A DNA stretch of 21,826 nt from a virus. The stretch is taken from the IMG/VR virus record IMGVR_UViG_3300037502_001142, positions 1 to 21,826 of that record. One strand, written 5' to 3'. Every line of letters starts with the position of its first letter. Position 1 is the first letter of the stretch. The position numbers were made by a program, and so were the translations under genes. Below, in pieces: positions 12,169 through 18,139 of this stretch. Under the pieces are notes generated by a model. It was not told the DNA's origin. It did not search any database and saw only the letters and a program-made list of their open reading frames with translations.

Positions 12169-12189
12169 CCGGGGGAAACCCCGGTTTTT
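12169..12189 (+). terminator. GAAA-tetraloop hairpin followed by T-run, copy 2
   Basis: CCGGGG, GAAA, CCCCGG forms a perfect 6-bp GC stem, followed at once by TTTTT (12185-12189). This is the form of an intrinsic terminator, yet the next gene's ribosome-binding site (AGGGGG) begins right after it. It could attenuate or protect the transcript. It repeats the hairpin at 11815 with the same upstream ATCAACCA. Confidence 0.65.
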
Positions 12190-12199
12190 AGGGGGAAAT

Positions 12200-12379
12200 A
12201 TGAAAGTTGAAGGAACAACCCAACACACAGCAATTTTCGTCGATACGGTTGGCAAGAACGTCTGGATTAACGTTATGTTGTCCAACGGCAGCGCAAACCT
12301 ATCTATCTCGCCTGAAAACGCTGAGAAGCTGATTGAGGCAATCCGAGTTTCCATTACTGAGGCTCAGTATGCAGGTTAA
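12200..12379 (+). CDS. Hypothetical 59-residue protein
   Basis: An ATG behind AGGGGGAA opens this ORF (MKVEGTTQHTAIFVDTVGKN at the start, then VWINVMLSNGSANLSISPEN and an amphipathic helix AEKLIEAIRVSI). The alternating strands followed by a helix suggest a small alpha/beta fold. It overlaps the next gene by 11 nt. The ribosome-binding site, the leader hairpin and the overlap all support it as a real gene. Function is unknown. Confidence 0.65.
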   Translation: MKVEGTTQHTAIFVDTVGKNVWINVMLSNGSANLSISPENAEKLIEAIRVSITEAQYAG

Positions 12380-12695
12380 CCCACACGATGCCATCGATTT
12401 TATTTATCAAAATTCTATGGCTTACGCCAAGGCTAAAGCCGAGGTTACTTACCTAGAGGAGTTTCGGAAAAGCAAGAAAGCAATCCTGTTTAGTCAGGCA
12501 ATAGGAAATACGGTCGCTGACAGGGAGAATCAGGCTTATGCACATCCAGAGTACCAAGCCTTACTAAAAGGGCTTCAGGCGGCTGTAGAGGCTGCTGAAG
12601 AACTGAGGTGGAAGCTGATAGCAGCACAGGCTCGGATCGACGTATGGCGGTCTCAGGAGGCTTCTAATCGAACAATGGATAGGGTGACACAATGA
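12369..12695 (+). CDS. Conserved phage helical protein of unknown function
   Basis: From ATG 12369 the protein has 108 residues. MQVNPHDAIDFIY, KAKAEVTYLEEFRKSKKAIL, AYAHPEYQALLKGLQAAVEA and LRWKLIAAQARIDVWRSQEA form a pattern I recall from a widespread phage family near replication genes. It is all helical and likely a coiled-coil oligomer. No function is known. A start at 12333 is possible but would put 12 extra residues inside the previous gene. Confidence 0.72.
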   Translation: MQVNPHDAIDFIYQNSMAYAKAKAEVTYLEEFRKSKKAILFSQAIGNTVADRENQAYAHPEYQALLKGLQAAVEAAEELRWKLIAAQARIDVWRSQEASNRTMDRVTQ

Positions 12696-12883
12696 ACGAG
12701 ATCGATGATAGCAATTTGGCACAATGTGAGTATTGCGGTTGGGTAGTAGATTGGGATGAGGTTCCGAGGGCTAGGGATATGTCTGGCGAGATCGTTACCT
12801 GCTGCGAGGAGTGCAACGAGGGCGAGAGTTTCGTAAATTATCCGGCTAAGAACTTTAATGTACAGAAACAAGAAGCTACTTGA
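12692..12883 (+). CDS. Small acidic zinc-finger protein
   Basis: This 63-residue protein has QCEYCGWVVDW (Cys12, Cys15) and VTCCEECNEG (Cys37, Cys38, Cys41), which fits a four-cysteine zinc site. Around the cysteines it is acidic, unlike most DNA-binding zinc ribbons, so a protein partner is possible. It overlaps the previous stop by 4 nt and the next gene by 26 nt. Function unknown. Confidence 0.65.
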   Translation: MNEIDDSNLAQCEYCGWVVDWDEVPRARDMSGEIVTCCEECNEGESFVNYPAKNFNVQKQEAT

Positions 12884-13145
12884 AAAGGCTAGAGACCTAC
12901 CCTGTCAGCATTGCGGCAGGGAGGACGGAACAGTAGTCGCAGCCCACTCGAATCAGTTGCGAGATGGGAAAGGAAAGGGTATAAAGGCTAGTGATTTTAG
13001 GATTGCTAGCCTTTGTTTTTTATGCCATTTTGAGCTTGACCAAGGCAAGAATCTTTCCAAGCAGCAGCGGTTAGAAATGTGGGAAGAAGCTCATAGAAAG
13101 ACCATCGGCTTACTTTTTGAACGTGGTTATCTGGAGGTCGTATGA
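12858..13145 (+). CDS. HNH-like nuclease, DUF1364 type
   Basis: This 95-residue protein has LPCQHCG (Cys16, Cys19), VVAAHSNQ with His30 and SLCFLCHFELDQG (Cys53, Cys56, His57). This zinc-bound beta-beta-alpha pattern is that of DUF1364 and related HNH proteins in lambdoid phages, some of which act as recombination nucleases. KGKGIKASDFRIA matches the family segment before the second zinc pair. It closes the replication and recombination block. The start overlaps the upstream zinc-finger gene, and TTTAATG-like spacing leaves only a weak ribosome-binding site. Confidence 0.75.
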   Translation: MYRNKKLLEKARDLPCQHCGREDGTVVAAHSNQLRDGKGKGIKASDFRIASLCFLCHFELDQGKNLSKQQRLEMWEEAHRKTIGLLFERGYLEVV

Positions 13146-13309
13146 AAAAGATGTCTAAGGCTCAGAAGAAGGTCGGTAAGGTCATGGGCGAGTTTAAAGA
13201 GGGTACTTTGCATAGCGGTAAGGGTGGCAAGGTGGTCAAGTCCAAGGATCAGGCGATTGCCATTGCTTTGAGCGAGGCTGGTATGGCTAAGAAGGGCAAG
13301 AAGAAATGA
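13142..13309 (+). CDS. Small Lys-rich protein, DUF6496-like
   Basis: This 55-residue ORF contains SKAQKKVGKVMGEFKEGTLH, SGKGGKVVKSKDQAIAIALS, and a tail MAKKGKKK. The AQKKV-x-KVM-x-EFK-x-G-x-LHSG-K pattern followed by KSx-x-QAIAIALSEA is that of DUF6496 proteins common in phages. It is strongly basic and probably binds nucleic acid. It opens a run of four coupled Lys-rich genes, with GGAGG ahead of its ATG and an ATGA junction to the next gene. Confidence 0.72.
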   Translation: MKKMSKAQKKVGKVMGEFKEGTLHSGKGGKVVKSKDQAIAIALSEAGMAKKGKKK

Positions 13310-13458
13310 AGCCCGGACTCTATGCGAATATCGCTGCTAAACGGAAACGTATCGCTGAGGGTTCTGGCGAGAAAATGCGTAAACCGGGTGCTAAAGGTGC
13401 GCCAACTGCTCAGGCGTTTAAGGAATCAGCTAAGACAGCCAAGCCGAGGAAGAAATGA
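13306..13458 (+). CDS. Small Lys-rich protein, conserved-looking
   Basis: This 50-residue ORF (MKPGLYANIAAKRKRIAEGS at the start, then GEKMRKPGAKGAPTAQAFKE) ends in KPRKK. The GLYANI-x-AKRxRIxxGSGEKMRKPG pattern is one I recall from phage ORFs next to DUF6496 and DUF6321 proteins. ATGA junctions couple it on both sides. It is basic and lacks hydrophobic core segments, so it is likely disordered or nucleic-acid-bound. Function is unknown. Confidence 0.68.
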   Translation: MKPGLYANIAAKRKRIAEGSGEKMRKPGAKGAPTAQAFKESAKTAKPRKK

Positions 13459-13613
13459 AGAACGGTCAAAAGAAATCTGACAAAGAGTTGCTAAAAGAGT
13501 ATCTCGACGAAGAAAAAGAAAAGAAAAAGAACGGGGTCAATGAAATAGAAATCGAGATCAAGATTCCTATGGGCAAGCAAAAACGGGGTAAAAATGGGCG
13601 CAGCATGGACTAA
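13455..13613 (+). CDS. Small Lys/Glu-rich protein
   Basis: This 52-residue ORF has a mixed-charge stretch (KELLKEYLDEEKEKKKNGVN), an alternating IEIEIKIPMG segment and a basic end ([10 protein letters not shown]). It is joined by ATGA to the gene before and overlaps the next ATG by 20 nt. Low complexity limits inference. The coupling is the main evidence for a real gene. Confidence 0.5.
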   Translation: MKNGQKKSDKELLKEYLDEEKEKKKNGVNEIEIEIKIPMGKQKRGKNGRSMD

Positions 13614-13893
13614 GAAGGCTGGCAAGAACCCTAAAGGTGGCTTAAATGAGAAGGGCAGGAAGTCTTACGAGGCTGCAAATCCCGGCTCTGATCTTAAGCC
13701 TCCTGTTAAATCTGGCGATAATCCTCGTCGTGCTTCATTTCTAGCCCGGATGGGTAATATGCCGGGAGCAGAGCGTAAGCCTAACGGTGAGCCTACTCGA
13801 TTGCTCCTGAGTCTAAAGGCATGGGGAGCCAGTTCTAAGGCTGATGCAAAGTCTAAAGCAGCCGCTATATCCGCAAGAAACAAGAAAAAATGA
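13594..13893 (+). CDS. DUF6321-like protein
   Basis: This 99-residue basic protein has [57 protein letters not shown] and [20 protein letters not shown]. This matches the DUF6321 family I know from environmental phages and large viruses. Family members are of similar size and function is unknown; conserved Gly, Arg and Lys suggest nucleic-acid contact. GGGGTAAAA stands before ATG 13594, and the stop overlaps the acetyltransferase ATG by 4 nt. Confidence 0.78.
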   Translation: MGAAWTKKAGKNPKGGLNEKGRKSYEAANPGSDLKPPVKSGDNPRRASFLARMGNMPGAERKPNGEPTRLLLSLKAWGASSKADAKSKAAAISARNKKK

Positions 13894-14399
13894 GATACAG
13901 CTACGGGCTGGAAAACATTACTGTCCGGCATTGGGGCGAAAAGGCTGACGTTTTAATTGGGGCTTTCTGCTCAATTGGCGATAACGTCGAGATATTTCTA
14001 GGTGGAAATCATCGGACGGATTGGGTAACGACTTACCCTTTCGGACATATCAATGAGGACGTATTCCCTTGGCATGGCGAGGGTCACCCAGCGACTAAGG
14101 GTGATGTAATCATCGGGAATGATGTCTGGATCGGCTCAGGCTGCACGATTATGTCCGGGGTGACGATAGGCGATGGTGCTGTTTTAGCGGCTAAGTCTGT
14201 GGTGACTAAGGATGTTCCTGCTTATGCTGTAGTCGGTGGAAACCCTGCTCAACTCCTAAAGTACCGTTTTAGTTGGGATCAGATAAAGAAGCTGCAAGAA
14301 AATCCTTGGTGGGAGCTTCCAGAAGCCCGTATAAACGAGTTAATTCCGTTATTGTGTTCAGACAAGGTAGAGGACTTAATTGCAGCCCTTAACGCTTAA
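13890..14399 (+). CDS. Hexapeptide-repeat acetyltransferase (CatB/Vat type)
   Basis: This 169-residue left-handed beta-helix protein shows the xenobiotic acetyltransferase pattern: [22 protein letters not shown] with the predicted catalytic His41, TTYPF, then hexapeptide repeats ([33 protein letters not shown]), VVGGNPAQ and a C-terminal helix. Such enzymes form trimers and acetylate a hydroxyl on a small molecule or sugar, using acetyl-CoA. The methyltransferase and glycosyltransferase that follow point to a sugar substrate. It is shorter than CatB (about 210 aa), so drug resistance is unlikely. Confidence 0.85.
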   Translation: MRYSYGLENITVRHWGEKADVLIGAFCSIGDNVEIFLGGNHRTDWVTTYPFGHINEDVFPWHGEGHPATKGDVIIGNDVWIGSGCTIMSGVTIGDGAVLAAKSVVTKDVPAYAVVGGNPAQLLKYRFSWDQIKKLQENPWWELPEARINELIPLLCSDKVEDLIAALNA

Positions 14400-14913
14400 T
14401 TTAGGCTCCGGCAAGGATTGGCGGGATGACTGCCTAAACGCTGACATTCAGGCTAGGGTAAAGCCGGATTGGGAAGTGGATATATCGAAAGTTAGATATG
14501 GGGCGATAGTCCAGACCAGATTTGGTGAGGTTGAGATTAAGCCAGAGATGTTCGATAAGATCATTGCTAACGACGTTCTGGAGCATATCCCGGACTTGGT
14601 AGGGGCGATGACGAACTGCAAGAATCTGCTAAAACCGGGGGGCGAGTTCCATATTCATGTGCCTTACGAGCTAAGTCTAGGGGCTTGGCAAGACCCGACC
14701 CATGTAAGGGCGTTTAACGAGAATAGCTGGCTGTACTACACTGATTGGCACTGGTACTTAGGATGGGAAGATCGGTTTCACTTGAAGCAGATGGCGTTTA
14801 ACCTGTCTGAGTATGGTAATGAGTTAGCAGAAAAGAAATTAACTGACGCAGAAATCCTGAGAACTCCGAGGGCTGTAGATTCGATGAGTGTCATTTTATG
14901 CAAGCAATCGTAA
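14380..14913 (+). CDS. SAM-dependent methyltransferase
   Basis: This 177-residue class I methyltransferase starts at TTG 14380, inside the acetyltransferase end. [18 protein letters not shown] (about 6-23) is motif [16 protein letters not shown] (about 59-73) is motif IV, and [15 protein letters not shown] follows as the next core strand. [13 protein letters not shown] is typical of methyltransferases found in glycan clusters. The likely substrate is a sugar or glycan, given its neighbours; DNA modification is less likely because no DNA-recognition region is present. Confidence 0.82.
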   Translation: MQPLTLNLGSGKDWRDDCLNADIQARVKPDWEVDISKVRYGAIVQTRFGEVEIKPEMFDKIIANDVLEHIPDLVGAMTNCKNLLKPGGEFHIHVPYELSLGAWQDPTHVRAFNENSWLYYTDWHWYLGWEDRFHLKQMAFNLSEYGNELAEKKLTDAEILRTPRAVDSMSVILCKQS

Positions 14914-15605
14914 TCTGTACGGTAAACAACGTCGGCATAACGGTGCTGCTGGAGTCTATTCGCGTTTATGGTGACAAGTTGCCCGTTTACTTATGTAGTA
15001 ATAATTTGGGATTATGGGCAAGAGCAAGAGAAATCTGCGACAGTCTCATCTACCGACCCAATCCTGCTACCAATTTCGGAGATGCTTATAACGCAGCCAT
15101 CGACTATGCCTTCGAGCATGGAAAGTTTGACTCATTAATTTTAGCTAACGATGATGTGGTTCTTAATCCAAATACGCTATCGTTAATGAGAGAAGATACT
15201 GAGGTTTTGAGAGAAAGAGGCTTCAAAGTCGGGTTTCTGGGGGCTAGGAGCGACTATGTATTGCCGGATCAGAACATTAGGTTCCCGGTCGATGGGGATA
15301 GACGCAGTGCGCTAGGGTGGGAAAGTGAGCAGCAGATCAAGGTTGCTCCGGTCATTGCTCCTATTTGGGCAAGCATTAGCCGGGAAGCATGGAACGTAGC
15401 CAAGTTCCCGTCAACTAATTGGTATTCAGATAATATAATATGTCATGACTTAAACGTGGCGGGTTATCAGCATTTCGTCAGCAGGGCTTATGTGCATCAC
15501 GCAGGTAGCCAGACGATAGGCGTTGATTTCAAGAAAAGCCATGAGGAACCGAGGGCGTGGATATTAGAGAACCGCCCAGATATGTACGAGGCTATCTATG
15601 GCTGA
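14898..15605 (+). CDS. Glycosyltransferase, GT-A fold (family 2-like)
   Basis: This 235-residue protein has a GT-A nucleotide-sugar-binding core: an N-terminal strand [50 protein letters not shown] and LILANDDVVLNP with the metal-binding NDD. Later HDLNVAGYQHFVSRAYVHH supplies the expected acidic and histidine residues. It should move a sugar from a nucleotide donor to a glycan or protein. With the two genes before it, it forms a three-gene modification cassette. It overlaps the previous stop by 16 nt and the next start by 8 nt. Confidence 0.82.
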   Translation: MQAIVICTVNNVGITVLLESIRVYGDKLPVYLCSNNLGLWARAREICDSLIYRPNPATNFGDAYNAAIDYAFEHGKFDSLILANDDVVLNPNTLSLMREDTEVLRERGFKVGFLGARSDYVLPDQNIRFPVDGDRRSALGWESEQQIKVAPVIAPIWASISREAWNVAKFPSTNWYSDNIICHDLNVAGYQHFVSRAYVHHAGSQTIGVDFKKSHEEPRAWILENRPDMYEAIYG

Positions 15606-17691
15606 GTTTCGCAAATTGCCTACACAGGCAGAGCTACAGCAAATGCTCTTTATGGAGTCTATGCGGGTAAAAAGTCCGCAGGAGATTGCTCAGGAAGCAT
15701 TGGCGGCAGGAACGACTATCAAGCCGATTCCTGAGAACGTATTTCAGAAAATGGCTGGCGGTGCTAGAACGGCTGGAGCGTTTGTTAATCGTGCTGGAAC
15801 TGCGGCAGACGTAGCGAAACTATTTCCCGGTTACACAGGTCAGAGTACCGTAAATATTCCGACTAGCTTTAACTTTGCGCCTAAGCAAGCTCCTACGGGT
15901 GAGATTATCCCCGGTGGATTGCAGACTCAGCCTGTTAATGTGAATCAGTTGCTTCAGGCGATCAAACCTGCTGATGTGCTTGGTATTTCAGGGGCTGAGA
16001 GGGCTTATTCAGACGTTGGTATAGGTAAGGCTCCACAGCCGCTAGATGTTTTGGACGTAGCTGGGCTAGGTGCTACAGGGTTAGTCGGTGGTAAATCAGC
16101 TATAAATGCTGTAAAAAACGTCGCTAGGACGGGGATGGATACGACTGGTATCCCGTCTTTAATTGGAAAAGGTGTCAAAGATGGGCAAAACTACAAAATC
16201 AGTCAAGAAGGCGGGTTCTACAACGTCACTCCCAGAGAGCTTGCAGAAAGCGGAGATGCTTTTAAGCAAGTACAGGGAATCGGGCTATACCCCGGAACAG
16301 CCGCTACCACAAGAGGAAAGGGACAAGCTGTATATGGCTTTGATGAACAAGAAGCGAACAGGCAAGTTCTCTCTAGACTAAGCAACCCGCAACAGAACCC
16401 GTTACTTAATGTTGCTAGCAGTTACACTCAAAGTGTCTTAGGCAAGCCGTATGATCTGAATTTCTCTATGCCTGAGAGCAGCCTTGCAAAGCAAAGCGGA
16501 ATTGGTAGGTCTTACGAGATAATGGTTGATGCGTCGAAACAGCAAAAGGATGCTGTGTTCAATGCTTATGCGAATGATCCTGAATTTGCGCCAATCATTC
16601 AGCAATTTAAGATTAAAGATTACGATGATTTGGTAGCAAAGTCTTACCAGCAACTAGAAAAAGAAACCGTCCAGCAGTTTAGGAAGCTACCGTTAAGGCT
16701 GCAATTCCACAGTGGAGAGGGGAATTATTTAGATTCTCCTGAAGCGGTCAGAGATATGATCCTGCATAGGAATTTGACTGTTTACAAAGGTGGAGACAGG
16801 CACGAATTCCTGCATAACATAGATAAAGAGACTGGTCTAAACTCAAACGAGATGTTTAGGGCTGTTCACGATGCTTTCGGGCATGGGATCAGAGGGAACA
16901 GTTTCGGCGCGTTAGGTGAAGAAATAGCGTGGGGGTCACACTCTCAGATGTATTCTCCACTTGCCAGAATTGCAATGACAAGTGAAACGCGAGGACAAAA
17001 TAGCTTTGTAAATTACACTCCGGTCAATGCTGCACTGACTCGCGCTATGGAGGATTTGAGAGAAATCCAGTGGAATAAGAGGCGTGAAGGTGATTCGGCT
17101 GCGGTTGAAGAAATCGGAAAAGCTATTCGTGAGCTTGGTAATGATTGGAAATATGCGAAACAAGGTTCAATTGTTCTGCCGCCTGAATTTACGAGAACTG
17201 ACTTTGCAGGCGGGATGCCGGAGTATTTGCTTACCACTCAAAAAGTACCGCTAGAAACTGCGCCAGAGCAGCTAACGCATTTCAGCAGACAGGCAGGATT
17301 ACTTGGTCTTGATCCTACAAAATACGGAACTGGCATCAAAGGTTCTGAGGCTGCACGATTAGCGCAAACAAGAAACCCAGTCATTGACAGAACTTATTTT
17401 TATCGTGGTGAGCCGGGATCGGTAACGCCAGAAGCAGGATTAGGCACTAACGTCTATACGGCATCATTGCCAAATTTATATGATATAACTGCTGACCCGT
17501 TGCGGTTGGGGCAGTTGGCAAATATACGCAATATGACAAGTTATGCCGCAAAATATGGTCAGGGCAGACGAGATCAGGCTCAAATGCTTACAGACTTAGA
17601 GCGTCTAACGAAAGAATACGGTTACGGTGGACTACTCGACCCAACAAAAGCTGTTATATGGAACCCGACACAAGTACAGCAGGTAAGATGA
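15598..17691 (+). CDS. Large multidomain (polyvalent-like) protein with HD-x-x-GH domain and ART-like C-terminus
   Basis: This 697-residue protein has at least three parts. Residues 1-180 are Ala/Gly/Pro-rich, with a helical start and little predicted structure. Residues about 300-475 carry FRAVHDAFGHG (419-430), GEEIAWGSHSQMYSPLAR (440-457) and TSETRGQNSFVNY (461-473), a conserved block I recall from large phage and mobile-element proteins. Residues about 558-697 (LTHFSRQAGLLGLDPTKYGT, YFYRGEPG, GTNVYTASL, then YGYGGLLDPTKAVIWNPTQV) resemble ADP-ribosyltransferase-like domains of polyvalent proteins. Such proteins may enter the host with phage DNA and act on host targets; that role is inference. 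It lies between the sugar cassette and TerS. GGCTATCTATGG precedes the ATG without a strong ribosome-binding site. Confidence 0.72.
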   Translation: MAEFRKLPTQAELQQMLFMESMRVKSPQEIAQEALAAGTTIKPIPENVFQKMAGGARTAGAFVNRAGTAADVAKLFPGYTGQSTVNIPTSFNFAPKQAPTGEIIPGGLQTQPVNVNQLLQAIKPADVLGISGAERAYSDVGIGKAPQPLDVLDVAGLGATGLVGGKSAINAVKNVARTGMDTTGIPSLIGKGVKDGQNYKISQEGGFYNVTPRELAESGDAFKQVQGIGLYPGTAATTRGKGQAVYGFDEQEANRQVLSRLSNPQQNPLLNVASSYTQSVLGKPYDLNFSMPESSLAKQSGIGRSYEIMVDASKQQKDAVFNAYANDPEFAPIIQQFKIKDYDDLVAKSYQQLEKETVQQFRKLPLRLQFHSGEGNYLDSPEAVRDMILHRNLTVYKGGDRHEFLHNIDKETGLNSNEMFRAVHDAFGHGIRGNSFGALGEEIAWGSHSQMYSPLARIAMTSETRGQNSFVNYTPVNAALTRAMEDLREIQWNKRREGDSAAVEEIGKAIRELGNDWKYAKQGSIVLPPEFTRTDFAGGMPEYLLTTQKVPLETAPEQLTHFSRQAGLLGLDPTKYGTGIKGSEAARLAQTRNPVIDRTYFYRGEPGSVTPEAGLGTNVYTASLPNLYDITADPLRLGQLANIRNMTSYAAKYGQGRRDQAQMLTDLERLTKEYGYGGLLDPTKAVIWNPTQVQQVR
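16181..16381 (+). CDS. Candidate nested gene inside the polyvalent-like protein
   Basis: In another frame, ATG 16181 behind AAAAGG opens a 66-residue ORF (MGKTTKSVKKAGSTTSLPES, then LQKAEMLLSKYRESGYTPEQ and LPQEERDKLYMALMNKKR). Its composition, a basic start followed by amphipathic helices, looks like a real small phage protein and unlike a random alternate-frame product. It lies in the weakly conserved linker of the host gene, where overlap is tolerated. It could also be chance; no known family is certain. Confidence 0.4.
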   Translation: MGKTTKSVKKAGSTTSLPESLQKAEMLLSKYRESGYTPEQPLPQEERDKLYMALMNKKRTGKFSLD

Positions 17692-17723
17692 GCAAGGCAT
17701 GACACCCGAAAGGTAATGCAAAA

Positions 17724-18059
17724 ATGGAAACAGAAATCACTAAAGATGAAGAAAATAAATATCCCGGCTTAACTAACGCAGGGAAGGGCAGACCAGCAGG
17801 AAGCCTTAATAAGTCCACTACAGTAGTGCGTAACGCTATAGCGACTCTGCTAGAGAAGAACGTGCCTTACATGGACAGATGGCTACAGAGGGTCGCTGAA
17901 GGCGATGAGGTGCTAGGGTTAAAGCCTGATCCGGCTAAGGCACTAGACCTAATGCAGAAGCTCTCGGAGTACCACATACCTAAGCTGGCAAGGACTGAGG
18001 TGACAGGTAAGGACGGGGAAGCTCAGGAGATGGTTATCAGATGGGGAGGGAAGAAATGA
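17724..18059 (+). CDS. Terminase small subunit-like protein
   Basis: This 111-residue protein carries GKGRPAGSLNKSTTVVRNAI, the basic helix-turn segment of phage small terminases, then helices and KLARTEVTGKDGEAQEMVIR near the end. TerS recognises the packaging site and stimulates TerL. Its place directly before a zinc ribbon and TerL supports this call. AAAGG stands before the ATG. It is short, without an obvious separate oligomerisation domain, so some uncertainty remains. Confidence 0.78.
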   Translation: METEITKDEENKYPGLTNAGKGRPAGSLNKSTTVVRNAIATLLEKNVPYMDRWLQRVAEGDEVLGLKPDPAKALDLMQKLSEYHIPKLARTEVTGKDGEAQEMVIRWGGKK

Positions 18060-18139
18060 GCTATAAGCCAGTGAATTGCCCAAGTTGCAGCGCGTTCCTA
18101 GTGAACAACAAATGCCTGAACTGCGGATACGTTAAGTGA
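18056..18139 (+). CDS. 27-residue zinc ribbon between TerS and TerL
   Basis: ATG 18056 overlaps the TerS stop. The peptide (MSYKPVNCPSCSAFLVNNKC, then LNCGYVK) is nothing but a four-cysteine zinc ribbon, CxxC-x8-CxxC (Cys8, Cys11, Cys20, Cys23). Its stop overlaps the TerL GTG. Double coupling and the perfect cysteine spacing make a real gene likely despite its size. It may help packaging or translation coupling; the function is unknown. Confidence 0.68.
   Translation: MSYKPVNCPSCSAFLVNNKCLNCGYVK

Noticed and set aside
13665-13931. 88-codon minus-strand ORF opposite the DUF6321-like gene
   Set aside because: It is a mirror of the well-supported gene on the plus strand, with no ribosome-binding site or family match.
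13890-14399. Acetyltransferase as an antibiotic-resistance gene
   Set aside because: The fold and catalytic His fit the family, but the length and the methyl- and glycosyltransferase neighbours point to a glycan substrate.
16798-16815. HEFLH (residues 402-406) in the polyvalent-type protein as an HExxH zinc metalloprotease motif
   Set aside because: The flanking sequence is charged rather than the usual helical hydrophobic pattern, and from memory this part varies in similar proteins while the later HD-x-x-GH block is kept. Probably chance.
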